From contig DANB01000027.1 of the NCBI GenBank assembly GCA_002497245.1, positions 12,234 to 39,606 on the forward strand: a stretch of DNA of 27,373 bases, read 5' to 3'. The translations under genes and the position numbers were made by a program. Origin of the DNA: Euryarchaeota archaeon UBA439 (GTDB lineage Archaea > Thermoplasmatota > Poseidoniia > Poseidoniales > Thalassarchaeaceae). The notes below the pieces were generated by a model. The model searched no databases. It was not told the DNA's origin and worked only from the letters and a program-made list of their open reading frames with translations. Below are positions 7,763-15,039 of this stretch, one piece after another (the stretch's first letter is position 1; every line of letters starts with the position of its first letter).

Positions 7763-8197
7763 ATGTCAGAGGACGATGCAATAGGTAATCTTCGAGTTCA
7801 GGAGTATTTAGACGACGTCTCTAATCTGAATCTCTCTTCCTCAAAATCTCAGTGGTATAATGTGGATGTCGCGACCCTTCTAGTCAATTGTAAAGTAATA
7901 GGTCATGATATTGATGAATCTACAGGATCATCATTGATATTTCTGGAGAAAAGTGTGTTGATGTGTTGTTGTAATTCTGGTAAAATGCATCACTATCCAA
8001 AACATCTTTTACATTGTTTTGTAGATGATAAGAGAGATAGCCACGACAATCCTGATGGAGTTATATTCAAGGCTGAGTTATTCTCAATATCTCCTTCCGA
8101 GGAACAACTTTGCTGGGAAGAAGTTTGCCATTCTGAAATTCAAGTTCCCGCTGTACAGAATAAGGTCTCTCGTTGGTTGAGTTGGTTAAATTCCTAG
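7763..8197 (+). CDS. Cys/His-rich small protein of unknown function
   Basis: The product is 144 aa with no recognised family. The striking part is a central block, VLMCCCNSGKMHHYPKHLLHC (21 residues, cited only by its ends: Cys cluster at 88-90, His pair at 96-97, Cys near 105), followed by two more Cys near 132 and 137 (LCWEEVCHSE). That density of Cys and His suggests metal binding or a redox role, but the spacing does not match a zinc-finger class I know. It has no signal peptide or membrane segment. It is divergent from the Lrp gene and 47 bases upstream of enolase, with no obvious promoter between, so co-transcription with eno is plausible. Confidence 0.6.
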   Translation: MSEDDAIGNLRVQEYLDDVSNLNLSSSKSQWYNVDVATLLVNCKVIGHDIDESTGSSLIFLEKSVLMCCCNSGKMHHYPKHLLHCFVDDKRDSHDNPDGVIFKAELFSISPSEEQLCWEEVCHSEIQVPAVQNKVSRWLSWLNS

Positions 8198-8244
8198 TTT
8201 GACGATAGTAACATTCAGACCATCATTGCTCTTCGAAGTAACTA

Positions 8245-9495
8245 ATGGGCGGCATAATCACCGATCTTAAAGCACGCGCAATTATTGATTCACGTGGTAA
8301 TCCCACCGTAGAAGTAGATTGTTTTGTAGATGGAATTCTCATGGGCCGTGCAGCGGTTCCTTCCGGAGCAAGTACAGGCAGTCATGAAGCCGTTGAATTA
8401 AGAGATGGGGAGAAAGATTGGATGGGCAAAGGTGTATCTAAAGCCGTTAACAATGTGAATAAAGAAATTAGAAATTTGTTAGTAGGATTAGACGTTTTTA
8501 ACCAAGAAGAAATAGATGCATCAATGTTGACTCTAGATGGAACCATGAATAAAGGGAGATTAGGTGCTAATGCAATTCTAGGAGCCTCAATGTCGGTAAT
8601 TCGAGCTGCAGCAACTCAATCACAAAAGTCACTATGGTCTTATATTTCAATAAATCACGATAATAGATTACCTATCCCTTTGATGAACATACTCAATGGA
8701 GGTGCACATGCAGCTTCAAATGTGGATGTACAAGAATTCATGGTAGTGCCTCACGGCTTCAATAGTTTTTCTGATGCCCTACAAGCTGGGACAGAGATTT
8801 ATCATTCATTAAAATCTGTATTGAAAGATGAAGGTTTACTTGGAGGTGTAGGAGATGAAGGAGGTTTTGCTCCAAACTTACCTTGTAATGAAGATGGACT
8901 TAGATATTTAATGGGCGCAATAGAGAAAGCCGGCTATTCTCCAGGGGCACAAATCTCAATTGCTCTAGATGTAGCGGCTCAAGAATTTTTTGATGGAGAA
9001 AATTATCACATTGACAATAGAATAATTGATGGAAAAGAACTCGCATCTTTGTATTCTTCTTGGTTAGACAACTATCCAATAGTGTCAATGGAAGATCCGT
9101 TTGGAGAGGACGACTGGGAATCTTGGAAAGATTTTACAAAATTAGAGAGTCATAGGGTACAAATTGTTGGCGATGATTTGTATGTTACAAATCCAGAACG
9201 TCTCCAAAGAGGTATAGATGAGGGAGCATCAAATGCAATATTAATCAAATTAAATCAGATAGGCACAGTTACAGAAACTCTTCAAGTCATCGAAATGGCC
9301 CGTAAAGCTAATTTTGGGATTATAATTTCACACAGATCCGGCGAAACATCAGACGATATAATTGCAGACATTTCAGTTGGAACAAATGCGGGGCAAATAA
9401 AAACCGGTGCACCCGCTAGAAGTGACCGCACTGCAAAATATAACCAATTACTCAGAATAGCCGAAGAATGTCCGAATTATAGTGATTTATTCTAA
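8245..9495 (+). CDS. eno: Enolase (phosphopyruvate hydratase)
   Basis: This 416-aa protein interconverts 2-phosphoglycerate and phosphoenolpyruvate in glycolysis/gluconeogenesis. The N-terminal ARAIIDSRGNPTVEV and VPSGASTGSHEAVELRDG loops are canonical. Also present are GVGDEGGFAPNL (catalytic Glu), the Mg ligands in IALDVAAQEF and VSMEDPF, GDDLYVTN, the catalytic Lys in ILIKLNQIGTVTET, and SHRSGETSDD with IKTGAPARSDR near the C-terminus. All catalytic positions I can check are intact, and the length is normal for archaea. The ATG at 8245 begins MGGIITDLKARAI, the expected N-terminus. Its stop overlaps the 3' end of the convergent deoxyhypusine-synthase-like gene by nine bases. Confidence 0.97.
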   Translation: MGGIITDLKARAIIDSRGNPTVEVDCFVDGILMGRAAVPSGASTGSHEAVELRDGEKDWMGKGVSKAVNNVNKEIRNLLVGLDVFNQEEIDASMLTLDGTMNKGRLGANAILGASMSVIRAAATQSQKSLWSYISINHDNRLPIPLMNILNGGAHAASNVDVQEFMVVPHGFNSFSDALQAGTEIYHSLKSVLKDEGLLGGVGDEGGFAPNLPCNEDGLRYLMGAIEKAGYSPGAQISIALDVAAQEFFDGENYHIDNRIIDGKELASLYSSWLDNYPIVSMEDPFGEDDWESWKDFTKLESHRVQIVGDDLYVTNPERLQRGIDEGASNAILIKLNQIGTVTETLQVIEMARKANFGIIISHRSGETSDDIIADISVGTNAGQIKTGAPARSDRTAKYNQLLRIAEECPNYSDLF

Positions 9496-10434
9496 TGATG
9501 CTAATAGTAATGGTAACACAATAGTTGCATCTGATTCAATTACAAACTGAGGAGTATCTATGTCTATTTTCTCCCAACTAATTTTCTCATTGGGAGGTGC
9601 TCCTGAATATCCACCATAAGATGCACTAGATTCAGAAATTTGAGCAAACCAAGACCATAGCTCAACCTCAAGTCCAACATCTTGTCTTAGCATAGGAACA
9701 ACACATATTGCAAAATCTCCTGCAATGCCTCCTCCAACTTGTAGTAGGCCTGTTGGCGAGTCATCTTCCCTATACCAGTCGGCTAACGATTGCATGGCAT
9801 GCAACCCTCCCAGCACTATATCTGGAGAAGGAATTGTACAATCAATAACTCTCGCTGTAAGTATATTCCCCAATGTTGAATCTTCCCAGCCCGGGACAAA
9901 TATAGGTAAATTTGCATCTGCTGCTGCTAGTAACCATGAGTCTTTTGGTTCAGCATCAAATTCAAGATTTCCATGTAATAATAAATCATATAGATATTCG
10001 TGAGGGAATCTTCTATCTCCAACTGCAGCAGCATCTTTCCAAAGCTCTAACAGTGGGGCTTCAATATGTCTAATCGCTTCTTCCTCAGGAATTGCAACAT
10101 CTGTAACTCGATTTAATCCTCTCTTCTGCAATTCTTTATCATCTTCAGCAGTCCAGTTTCTCCAATCTTTTATTTTTTTATATGATGATTTTGCAACCAA
10201 ATTAAACAAATCTTCTTCGAGATTTGCACCAGTGCAACAAATGGCATGTATTTTCTGTTTCCGAATTGCTGGAGCCAGAGATCTTCCTATCTCTGCAGTT
10301 GACATAGCACCTGCCAAAGTAATTAACATTCTTCCATCATTTTGTAGAAATTCTTGTAAAGATTTACTGCATTCAGCAAGTGCGCCAGCATTGAAATGTC
10401 TGTAATGTTCTTCAATGAATTTATTAACATCCAT
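9487..10434 (-). CDS. Deoxyhypusine synthase-like protein (bacterial-type branch)
   Basis: From ATG 10434 the protein is 315 aa; a GTG at 10443 is an alternative overlapping speD by eight bases. The NAD-binding blocks TLAGAMSTAEIG and CTGANLEEDLFN are present, as is the catalytic Lys in NEKISWEKIDID (K289), with the family's Glu and Trp. But the spermidine-binding His of the Lys-His-His segment is Gly (VGGGIAGDF), and the acidic EFDGSDSG loop is YGGYSGAPP. These features match what I recall of the bacterial 'deoxyhypusine synthase-like' group better than archaeal DHS. Possible roles: modification of aIF5A, or free polyamine synthesis such as homospermidine. The gene directly follows speD (TGATATG), a strong functional link. 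Family is sure; substrate is not. Confidence 0.85.
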   Translation of the reverse strand: MDVNKFIEEHYRHFNAGALAECSKSLQEFLQNDGRMLITLAGAMSTAEIGRSLAPAIRKQKIHAICCTGANLEEDLFNLVAKSSYKKIKDWRNWTAEDDKELQKRGLNRVTDVAIPEEEAIRHIEAPLLELWKDAAAVGDRRFPHEYLYDLLLHGNLEFDAEPKDSWLLAAADANLPIFVPGWEDSTLGNILTARVIDCTIPSPDIVLGGLHAMQSLADWYREDDSPTGLLQVGGGIAGDFAICVVPMLRQDVGLEVELWSWFAQISESSASYGGYSGAPPNEKISWEKIDIDTPQFVIESDATIVLPLLLASLE

Positions 10435-10435
10435 A

Positions 10436-10819
10436 TCAATCACTTTTCTGCCTAAATCTTAGAATTTCATCTTTACTAACGACTTTGATATTTTCCATTT
10501 CAGAAACCAATCTTTTATTGATAATATCGATAATTATGTTGGGATCGGAATCTCCACAAGTGAAAGCATCAATTGCCAGTATCCCCTTATCATAGTAACA
10601 ATGTGCGCTAACATGGCTTTCATCTAACAATACAACTGCTGCAAATCCGGCTGGACTTTTACTTCCATCGAACTCTTCAACGTGAGCATGAACTTCTCTT
10701 ACATCTGCAGAATTGACAGCGTAACGCATCAAATCTAACATCCAGGCACCATCTCTTTCCTCATTAAAATCACAATGCGAATAATCTACACAAACTTGTT
10801 TTCCATGTGAACTAGTCAT
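10436..10819 (-). CDS. speD: S-adenosylmethionine decarboxylase, class 1B proenzyme
   Basis: The product is 127 aa, normal for the prokaryotic proenzyme. Self-cleavage between Glu67 and Ser68 in LLDESHVSAHCYYDKG would create the pyruvoyl cofactor. Measured from that Ser, the processing His (+5) and the catalytic Cys in DAFTCGD (+15 from the His) fall exactly as in the Thermotoga enzyme (Ser63, His68, Cys83). It makes decarboxylated AdoMet, the aminopropyl donor for spermidine-type polyamines, in the cytoplasm. It starts two bases after a 29-codon ORF and is followed by the DHS-like gene after one base, so translation is likely coupled along all three. GGAAG seven bases upstream of the ATG, inside the small ORF's end, can act as ribosome binding site. 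Confidence 0.93.
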   Translation of the reverse strand: MTSSHGKQVCVDYSHCDFNEERDGAWMLDLMRYAVNSADVREVHAHVEEFDGSKSPAGFAAVVLLDESHVSAHCYYDKGILAIDAFTCGDSDPNIIIDIINKRLVSEMENIKVVSKDEILRFRQKSD

Positions 10820-10821
10820 GT

Positions 10822-10911
10822 TTATTCTTCCTGTATTTTCTTCAAACTTGCAACATACGCCGGTCGCTTACTGTAGTTTGTGCCACACTTCCTTTTTGAA
10901 ATGTCGGCCAT
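10822..10911 (-). CDS. 29-residue small ORF upstream of speD
   Basis: An ATG at 10911 opens a 29-codon frame ending in TAA at 10822, two bases before the speD start. The peptide begins MADISKRKCGTNYSKRP and ends in KKIQEE; it is strongly basic with one Cys. A TTTAAA at 10936-10941 predicts transcription from about 10912, so the message would be leaderless with this ATG at its 5' end, and ribosomes would have to read this frame before reaching speD. That placement supports a real small gene or regulatory upstream ORF. It matches no family I know. Polyamine-responsive upstream ORFs control AdoMet decarboxylase in eukaryotes; any parallel here is inference only. Confidence 0.5.
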   Translation of the reverse strand: MADISKRKCGTNYSKRPAYVASLKKIQEE

Positions 10912-10933
10912 TATCATGTTAATTTTAATTTTT

Positions 10934-10943
10934 GATTTAAATT
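10934..10943 (-). promoter_or_regulatory. TATA element of the small-ORF/speD transcript
   Basis: TTTAAA at 10936-10941 lies about 27 bases upstream of the small ORF's ATG on the minus strand, which is the distance from TATA centre to start in archaea. It overlaps the last codons of the upstream aminotransferase gene. It implies a separate polyamine transcript with a leaderless first ORF. Confidence 0.4.
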
Positions 10944-12067
10944 AACCATTTTTTCAAACGCTTCAATCCTTCAAAGATCACTTCCTCATCTGCTGCATAA
11001 GAAATTCTTACAAATCCTTCTCCGCCTGTAATCAGAGATGCCGGAATTAACTGCACTCCTGCTTTTAGAGCTCCATCTGCGAATTCAATATCACTCATTC
11101 CCGTCCCTGTGATATCTACGAATGCATAGAATGCGCCTTCAAGATCGCCAATTCTCAAACCCGGAATTTCAGATAACCCTTCCTTTATTATAGCCCTTCT
11201 CTTCAAATATTCAGAATTGAATTCTTCTACATAATTGTCACAAGAAAGTGCAACTCTTGCTGCTTCCATCATGAATGTAGGTACATGAGATGCCGAATTA
11301 GCTTGCGATTTTATCGCTGCTTTCATAGCTTTTTCAGGGCCTGTAAGAAACCCTAATCTCATCCCAGTCATCGCCCAAGATTTAGACCAACCATTGATTA
11401 CTAATGTCCTTTCTTTCCCTCCAGGGCAAGTTGCTGGAGATATATGTGGATAATCAGTCCAGTTTAGTCTAGCATAGATTTCATCAGAAACGATCCACAA
11501 ATCATATTCTACAGCAATTTTGACGATTTCAGAAACCTCTTCAGGAGTGAATACTGCTCCTGTAGGATTATTTGGAGAATTTAATAAAATCATTTTAGTT
11601 TTATCAGTAACAGCAGATCTAATTGCATCAATATCGGGATGAAAATTATCTTTTCTTACAGGAACATGTACAGGTACTGCACCAATAAATTCTAACATTG
11701 GCTCATATGAAGCCCAAGACGGTGCTAACAGTATTGCTTCATCTCCAGGCATTGTAGTAATCATAAATGAATATAGCAATGCCTGTTTAGCACCGGGAGT
11801 GATAACAACGTTTTCTGCATTAGTTTCTATTCCATGTTTTTTGGAAAGATACTCTGCAACTGATTGACACAACTCCATTGAACCAGCACCTCTAGTATAC
11901 TTGGTATTTCTTTCATTTAGCTCTTTAATGGCTGCCTCAATTATTTCCGAGGGAGTATCAAATCCTGGTTCTCCGACTGTCCACCTTACTACTTCTGGAC
12001 CGGGCGGCTGTAGATAGGGTGCGAAACCCACGCCTAATCCATCATAGCGTGATGAAACGTTCGGCAT
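10937..12067 (-). CDS. Class I/II aminotransferase (aspartate aminotransferase-like)
   Basis: From the ATG at 12067 the protein is 376 aa, the normal length for a fold-type I PLP enzyme. Seen motifs are WTVGEPGFDTP (substrate loop), NSPNNPTG (Asn contacting PLP), VSDEIYARLNW (Asp and Tyr), the PLP-binding Lys229 in INGWSKSWAMTGMRLGFL, and the carboxylate Arg in EGFVRISYA. These place it in the AspC/AspB-like subgroup acting on aspartate, aromatic or branched amino acids; the exact substrate cannot be set from sequence. The open frame reaches 12151, but the first 28 residues are foreign to the family and that ATG would sit at the predicted transcript start. It lies upstream of, and on the same strand as, the speD unit, which has its own TATA. 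Confidence 0.9.
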   Translation of the reverse strand: MPNVSSRYDGLGVGFAPYLQPPGPEVVRWTVGEPGFDTPSEIIEAAIKELNERNTKYTRGAGSMELCQSVAEYLSKKHGIETNAENVVITPGAKQALLYSFMITTMPGDEAILLAPSWASYEPMLEFIGAVPVHVPVRKDNFHPDIDAIRSAVTDKTKMILLNSPNNPTGAVFTPEEVSEIVKIAVEYDLWIVSDEIYARLNWTDYPHISPATCPGGKERTLVINGWSKSWAMTGMRLGFLTGPEKAMKAAIKSQANSASHVPTFMMEAARVALSCDNYVEEFNSEYLKRRAIIKEGLSEIPGLRIGDLEGAFYAFVDITGTGMSDIEFADGALKAGVQLIPASLITGGEGFVRISYAADEEVIFEGLKRLKKWLI

Positions 12068-12169
12068 GATGTCTAGGAGGTGCACCAACACCATCAAGAT
12101 ATACGGTTGCAAACCTCTTTTATTTTCAATAGATATAACTGCTCTTTGCAACTTTTTCTAGGTTTTTGA

Positions 12170-12181
12170 CGTTTAAATAGA
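12170..12181. promoter_or_regulatory. Shared TATA-like element, aminotransferase versus secreted protein
   Basis: TTTAAA at 12172-12177 is palindromic and central to the divergent gap. It predicts a plus-strand start near 12201 (about 26 bases before the secreted protein's ATG at 12227) and a minus-strand start near 12148 (about 80 bases before the aminotransferase ATG). A second plus-strand candidate, GATATACT, lies at 12189-12196. AGGTGA at 12218-12223 is a good ribosome binding site for the plus gene. Confidence 0.4.
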
Positions 12182-12226
12182 TAATTTTGATATACTCTTG
12201 GCCTTAATTCTAATTCAGGTGACACG

Positions 12227-13402
12227 ATGAAGCAGACCTCAACAATAAACAAAGGAATAGTAATGTTCGCGGTATTAGTGCTTTTTACCGGAGCATCGGT
12301 CGGAGCGAGTATAGAAGATTTTGCAGCACCAACATATGCGGAAGAAGACCCATATCAGGGAGCTATTGATGACACCACTGATGAAAAAGATTGGAGAGCC
12401 CTTGAGACAAATGATAAAGGTATAGAAAAAGAGGCTAAGGGTTTCTTTAGTAAAATCATGCCGAATAGAATGGATAATAGATTAGACGATCGTATTTCTC
12501 ACCTTGAAGAGAGAATTGAGATAGGTCAAGAGATTGTTATCGCCTATCAATTTTGTATAGACAGCGAAGATTGCGAAGTTGACCCTACAGTTCTTGAAGA
12601 AATGATAAGTAATCTAAATACTAAACATTCAGATATGCAGGAGAAAATAAATTCAAATTCAAATGAACTTTCAGAAGAGGAAGTTGCAAGATTTACTGAA
12701 AGAGAAGAAACTGAGATGGAAGATGAAGAAGATAACACGGTTGATGACTCTAGCAACGATGAAAACAGTCAAGAAGATGAACAAATTTGTATCTGGGAGG
12801 ATGAAGAAGGAGTAGTTCATTATGGTTGTGAGGATGATAAGAATGATGAATTGCGATTTGATTGTAGGACAGAAGAAATATGGTCCGATGAGAAGCAAGA
12901 ATGGTGTGATTTAGAAAGAAAGAAATCATTCTCTGATGATAAGGCAATTTTACTAGAATCTGGCAGAGTCGCAATATCATTCTGTATAGTTAGTGAAGAT
13001 TGTAATGCAGATCAAGAAAAACTTAGAGAAGTTTTAGCACATATGTCGCACAGACATGAGAACCATCGAGATTGTACAGATGATGAACGCTGTAATTTCG
13101 GAGAAAAAGACATACGAAGAGGATTATTTGATAGATTACATGACACAATCCGTAAAGACAAAAAAGATGTCAAACCAAATATGGATGTTGGACCAGATTC
13201 CTGTAATGAGCGTGGAGGAGAATGGATAGAAGTCAACGACAGAGACAAAAATTTTGCATTCTGCAACTTTTGGACATCTTATGATAATAGTAGCCAAGTA
13301 GAATGTGAAGAGCAAGGTGGGACTTGGTCAGAAGAAAGAAAAATATGCTATCATCCCTATGAAGAAGATTCCGTAACTGAGGACTCAAGTCGTGAAGAAT
13401 AA
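12227..13402 (+). CDS. Secreted acidic Cys-rich protein, unknown function
   Basis: The protein is 391 aa. Residues 1-27 form a signal peptide (INKGIVMFAVLVLF core, ASVGA before a probable cleavage site), so it should be exported. The mature part is extremely rich in Asp and Glu, with a low-complexity acidic stretch at about 148-187. Cysteines are ordered: CIDSEDC at 110-116 is echoed by CIVSEDC at 253-259, each followed by a helical 'LEEMI/LREVL...H' segment. Two later units share Cys-x3-Gly-Gly-x-Trp-...-Cys (326-346 and 360-374). These look like disulfide- or calcium-stabilised repeats. I recognise no family. A good AGGTGA precedes the ATG. It stands alone between the aminotransferase promoter and tRNA-Cys. 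Confidence 0.75.
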   Translation: MKQTSTINKGIVMFAVLVLFTGASVGASIEDFAAPTYAEEDPYQGAIDDTTDEKDWRALETNDKGIEKEAKGFFSKIMPNRMDNRLDDRISHLEERIEIGQEIVIAYQFCIDSEDCEVDPTVLEEMISNLNTKHSDMQEKINSNSNELSEEEVARFTEREETEMEDEEDNTVDDSSNDENSQEDEQICIWEDEEGVVHYGCEDDKNDELRFDCRTEEIWSDEKQEWCDLERKKSFSDDKAILLESGRVAISFCIVSEDCNADQEKLREVLAHMSHRHENHRDCTDDERCNFGEKDIRRGLFDRLHDTIRKDKKDVKPNMDVGPDSCNERGGEWIEVNDRDKNFAFCNFWTSYDNSSQVECEEQGGTWSEERKICYHPYEEDSVTEDSSREE

Positions 13403-13477
13403 CCGTTTCATACAACTGATTTTTGACTCTCTCTTTCGAAGAATATTCAAAGATAATGTCTGTTACGGCTAATCAAC

Positions 13478-13551
13478 GCATGGGTGGCAGAGTAGCTATG
13501 CAGCGGACTGCAAATCCGCGGACCTGGGTGCAAATCCCGGCCTGTGCTCCA
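13478..13551 (+). tRNA. tRNA-Cys (anticodon GCA)
   Basis: The cloverleaf folds without introns: acceptor GCATGGG/CCTGTGC (with two adjacent G-U pairs), anticodon arm GCGGA-CTGCAAA-TCCGC (GCA at 13510-13512, U33 present), T arm CTGGG-TGCAAAT-CCCGG, discriminator U and an encoded CCA at 13549-13551. U73 and GCA are the identity elements for cysteine. Unusual: T-loop position 55 is G instead of U, and the D-loop has AG where G18-G19 is expected. It is transcribed in the same direction as the upstream secreted protein; a T-rich tract lies downstream. Confidence 0.93.
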
Positions 13552-13575
13552 ATTGAATTATTTTAGCGGATGCTT

Positions 13576-14007
13576 TTATTTCCATTCCATATCATAATGA
13601 GGCCCTATATTTTCGATCTCAAAAATATCCGACACAATTTCAAAACCACACCTTGCATACATTGGTACTGCTTTGATTCTTGCATTACACCATATTCCCG
13701 TTTCTTCTTCACCTGCTTTTTTTTGCAATTCTTTGACAATCTCAGAACCTATGCCTTTATTTCGATATTTTGAGTCTACGGCCATCCCTCTTATCCGATA
13801 CTTACAATTTTGTCTAGGGTCAACTTGCAGAGTAGAGCATCCAACCATCTTTTCGCCAATATAGGCGCACAGAAATTTTGTCCGAGGATCATTATCTACC
13901 TTAGGATAATGTTCAGTTCCTCTTGGCATACCTATTCTTAGAACTCTAAATCTCAAATCAAGATGATCTTGATTCATTGAATCTGCCCAAACTAATCGAT
14001 GCTCCAT
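13576..14007 (-). CDS. GNAT-family N-acetyltransferase
   Basis: The product is 143 aa from the ATG at 14007 (148 from a GTG at 14022). Acetyl-CoA motif A is IRGMAVDSKYRNKGIGSEIV, where the Arg-Asn-Lys-Gly-Ile-Gly-Ser loop binds the pyrophosphate. It is followed by the KELQKKAGEE helix and the motif B-like NARIKAVPMYARCGFEIVSD. Length and order match single-domain GNATs. The substrate is unknown; the family acetylates small amines or protein N-termini. The N-terminal RFRVLRIGMPRGTEH segment resembles YitF/ElaA-like members. It is convergent with tRNA-Cys, leaving only 24 bases between, and divergent from the four-TM gene at 14084. Confidence 0.85.
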   Translation of the reverse strand: MEHRLVWADSMNQDHLDLRFRVLRIGMPRGTEHYPKVDNDPRTKFLCAYIGEKMVGCSTLQVDPRQNCKYRIRGMAVDSKYRNKGIGSEIVKELQKKAGEEETGIWCNARIKAVPMYARCGFEIVSDIFEIENIGPHYDMEWK

Positions 14008-14083
14008 AATTACGCGAGTCACTATTACATCAAGAACCCATCTTTAGGGTTGGTTTGAAATCCCTTAACGTCTTGGTATTGTT

Positions 14084-14494
14084 ATGGCCGAGGAGAACCC
14101 GCCGGACTGGCGAATCTATTTTTTCTTAGGTTTCACACTTTTAATCAATACAATTTTCATTAAAATTTCATTTTCTTGGCCGTGGGATTCAGAATCTTTT
14201 ACTCTGGGAGTCATGGGATTAATCGGTTTAACAATGTGGTATATTTCTTGGTATCGATTTACATTCAAAAGACGTGGATTAGTCCCATGGTTGGACTTAT
14301 GGCAGAATCCTGAGGGTTCCGCAAAGAAGTTATTCTTATTTTCATTTACCATTCTTATGATATCATATCTTTTAGGAAGAGATCAACTCTTTTTCCCAGA
14401 CCCTACGTCTTTGATTTTTTCTTTGATAGCTTTATTGACATTCATTCAAGCAACTTATGTGCTTCTTAGTGTAACAATTCTTTCAGATGATTGA
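14084..14494 (+). CDS. Four-helix membrane protein, unknown function
   Basis: The 136-aa product has four likely transmembrane helices at about residues 10-28, 39-57, 82-97 and 108-130. A basic cytoplasmic loop (FTFKRRGLVPW, about 59-69) lies between helices 2 and 3. Aromatic residues flank the helices, as expected for an integral protein of the cell membrane. There is no Cys and no catalytic-looking polar residue within the helices. I recognise no family. It starts 76 bases from the divergent GNAT gene and ends one base short of the convergent RNase HI stop. A small AACCC/GGGTT hairpin (14035-14051) lies in the divergent gap. Confidence 0.65.
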   Translation: MAEENPPDWRIYFFLGFTLLINTIFIKISFSWPWDSESFTLGVMGLIGLTMWYISWYRFTFKRRGLVPWLDLWQNPEGSAKKLFLFSFTILMISYLLGRDQLFFPDPTSLIFSLIALLTFIQATYVLLSVTILSDD

Positions 14495-14495
14495 A

Positions 14496-15035
14496 TTATC
14501 TTTTTCCGGGTTTCCAGAATTGTAATGGCAATGCTTCTTTCCCTTGCATTGCACGGAATGCTAAATGATCTGCTCTTTCATTCCAACGATGTCCTCTGTG
14601 TGCCCTAACATGTTCTTGACTTAAATCTCGAAGAGAAGAAACTTCTTGCCATAACCTCTGAACATTCAAAGCCAATTCTTTATTTGCTTTAGCTTTCCAA
14701 ATCCCCGAACCAATATTCAAAGCATATTGAGAATCTCCTCTAATCACTACAGGATCATTACCTCCTTCAATTAGTAGCCATTTTAGTGCATTAGCAATAG
14801 CACACAATTCAGCAGTATTATTTGACCCAACTTCGGAGCCAATATATTCGCTTGATGTTTTTTTTGTGACTACTGGGCCACTTTTTTCCGTAACGATTTC
14901 TCCTTGCCCTTTCCCTAAACCGGTATCTCCTATTACTACACAAAATCCCCAACCAGCAGGAGTATCTGATGATACATTCCTGTTTTCTTCACAAGACCCG
15001 TCTACATAAATTGAAATCTTACCGGGTATAGTCAT
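14496..15035 (-). CDS. rnhA: Ribonuclease HI
   Basis: The 179-aa protein has all type 1 RNase H catalytic residues: Asp in ISIYVDGSC (residue 12), Glu in NNTAEL, Asp in IRGDSQYALN, the flexible-loop His in VRAHRGHRWNE and the last Asp in NERADHLAFRAM. It removes RNA from RNA-DNA hybrids, for example primers and R-loops. About 30 extra residues between the first two strands (roughly 30-70) make it longer than the classic 155-aa enzyme. Archaea always carry RNase HII; a type 1 enzyme is patchy and often bacterial in origin. It starts five bases after the gcvH stop and ends close to the convergent membrane-protein gene. Confidence 0.93.
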   Translation of the reverse strand: MTIPGKISIYVDGSCEENRNVSSDTPAGWGFCVVIGDTGLGKGQGEIVTEKSGPVVTKKTSSEYIGSEVGSNNTAELCAIANALKWLLIEGGNDPVVIRGDSQYALNIGSGIWKAKANKELALNVQRLWQEVSSLRDLSQEHVRAHRGHRWNERADHLAFRAMQGKEALPLQFWKPGKR

Positions 15036-15039
15036 TTAC

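Noticed and set aside
12068..12151. 28-residue N-terminal extension of the aminotransferase
   Set aside because: It is foreign to the family, and its ATG would lie at or before the transcription start predicted from TTTAAA at 12172-12177.
12671..12980. Minus-strand frames within the secreted-protein gene
   Set aside because: They are Phe/Ile/Ser-rich shadows of the acidic Asp/Glu codons on the plus strand, not genes.
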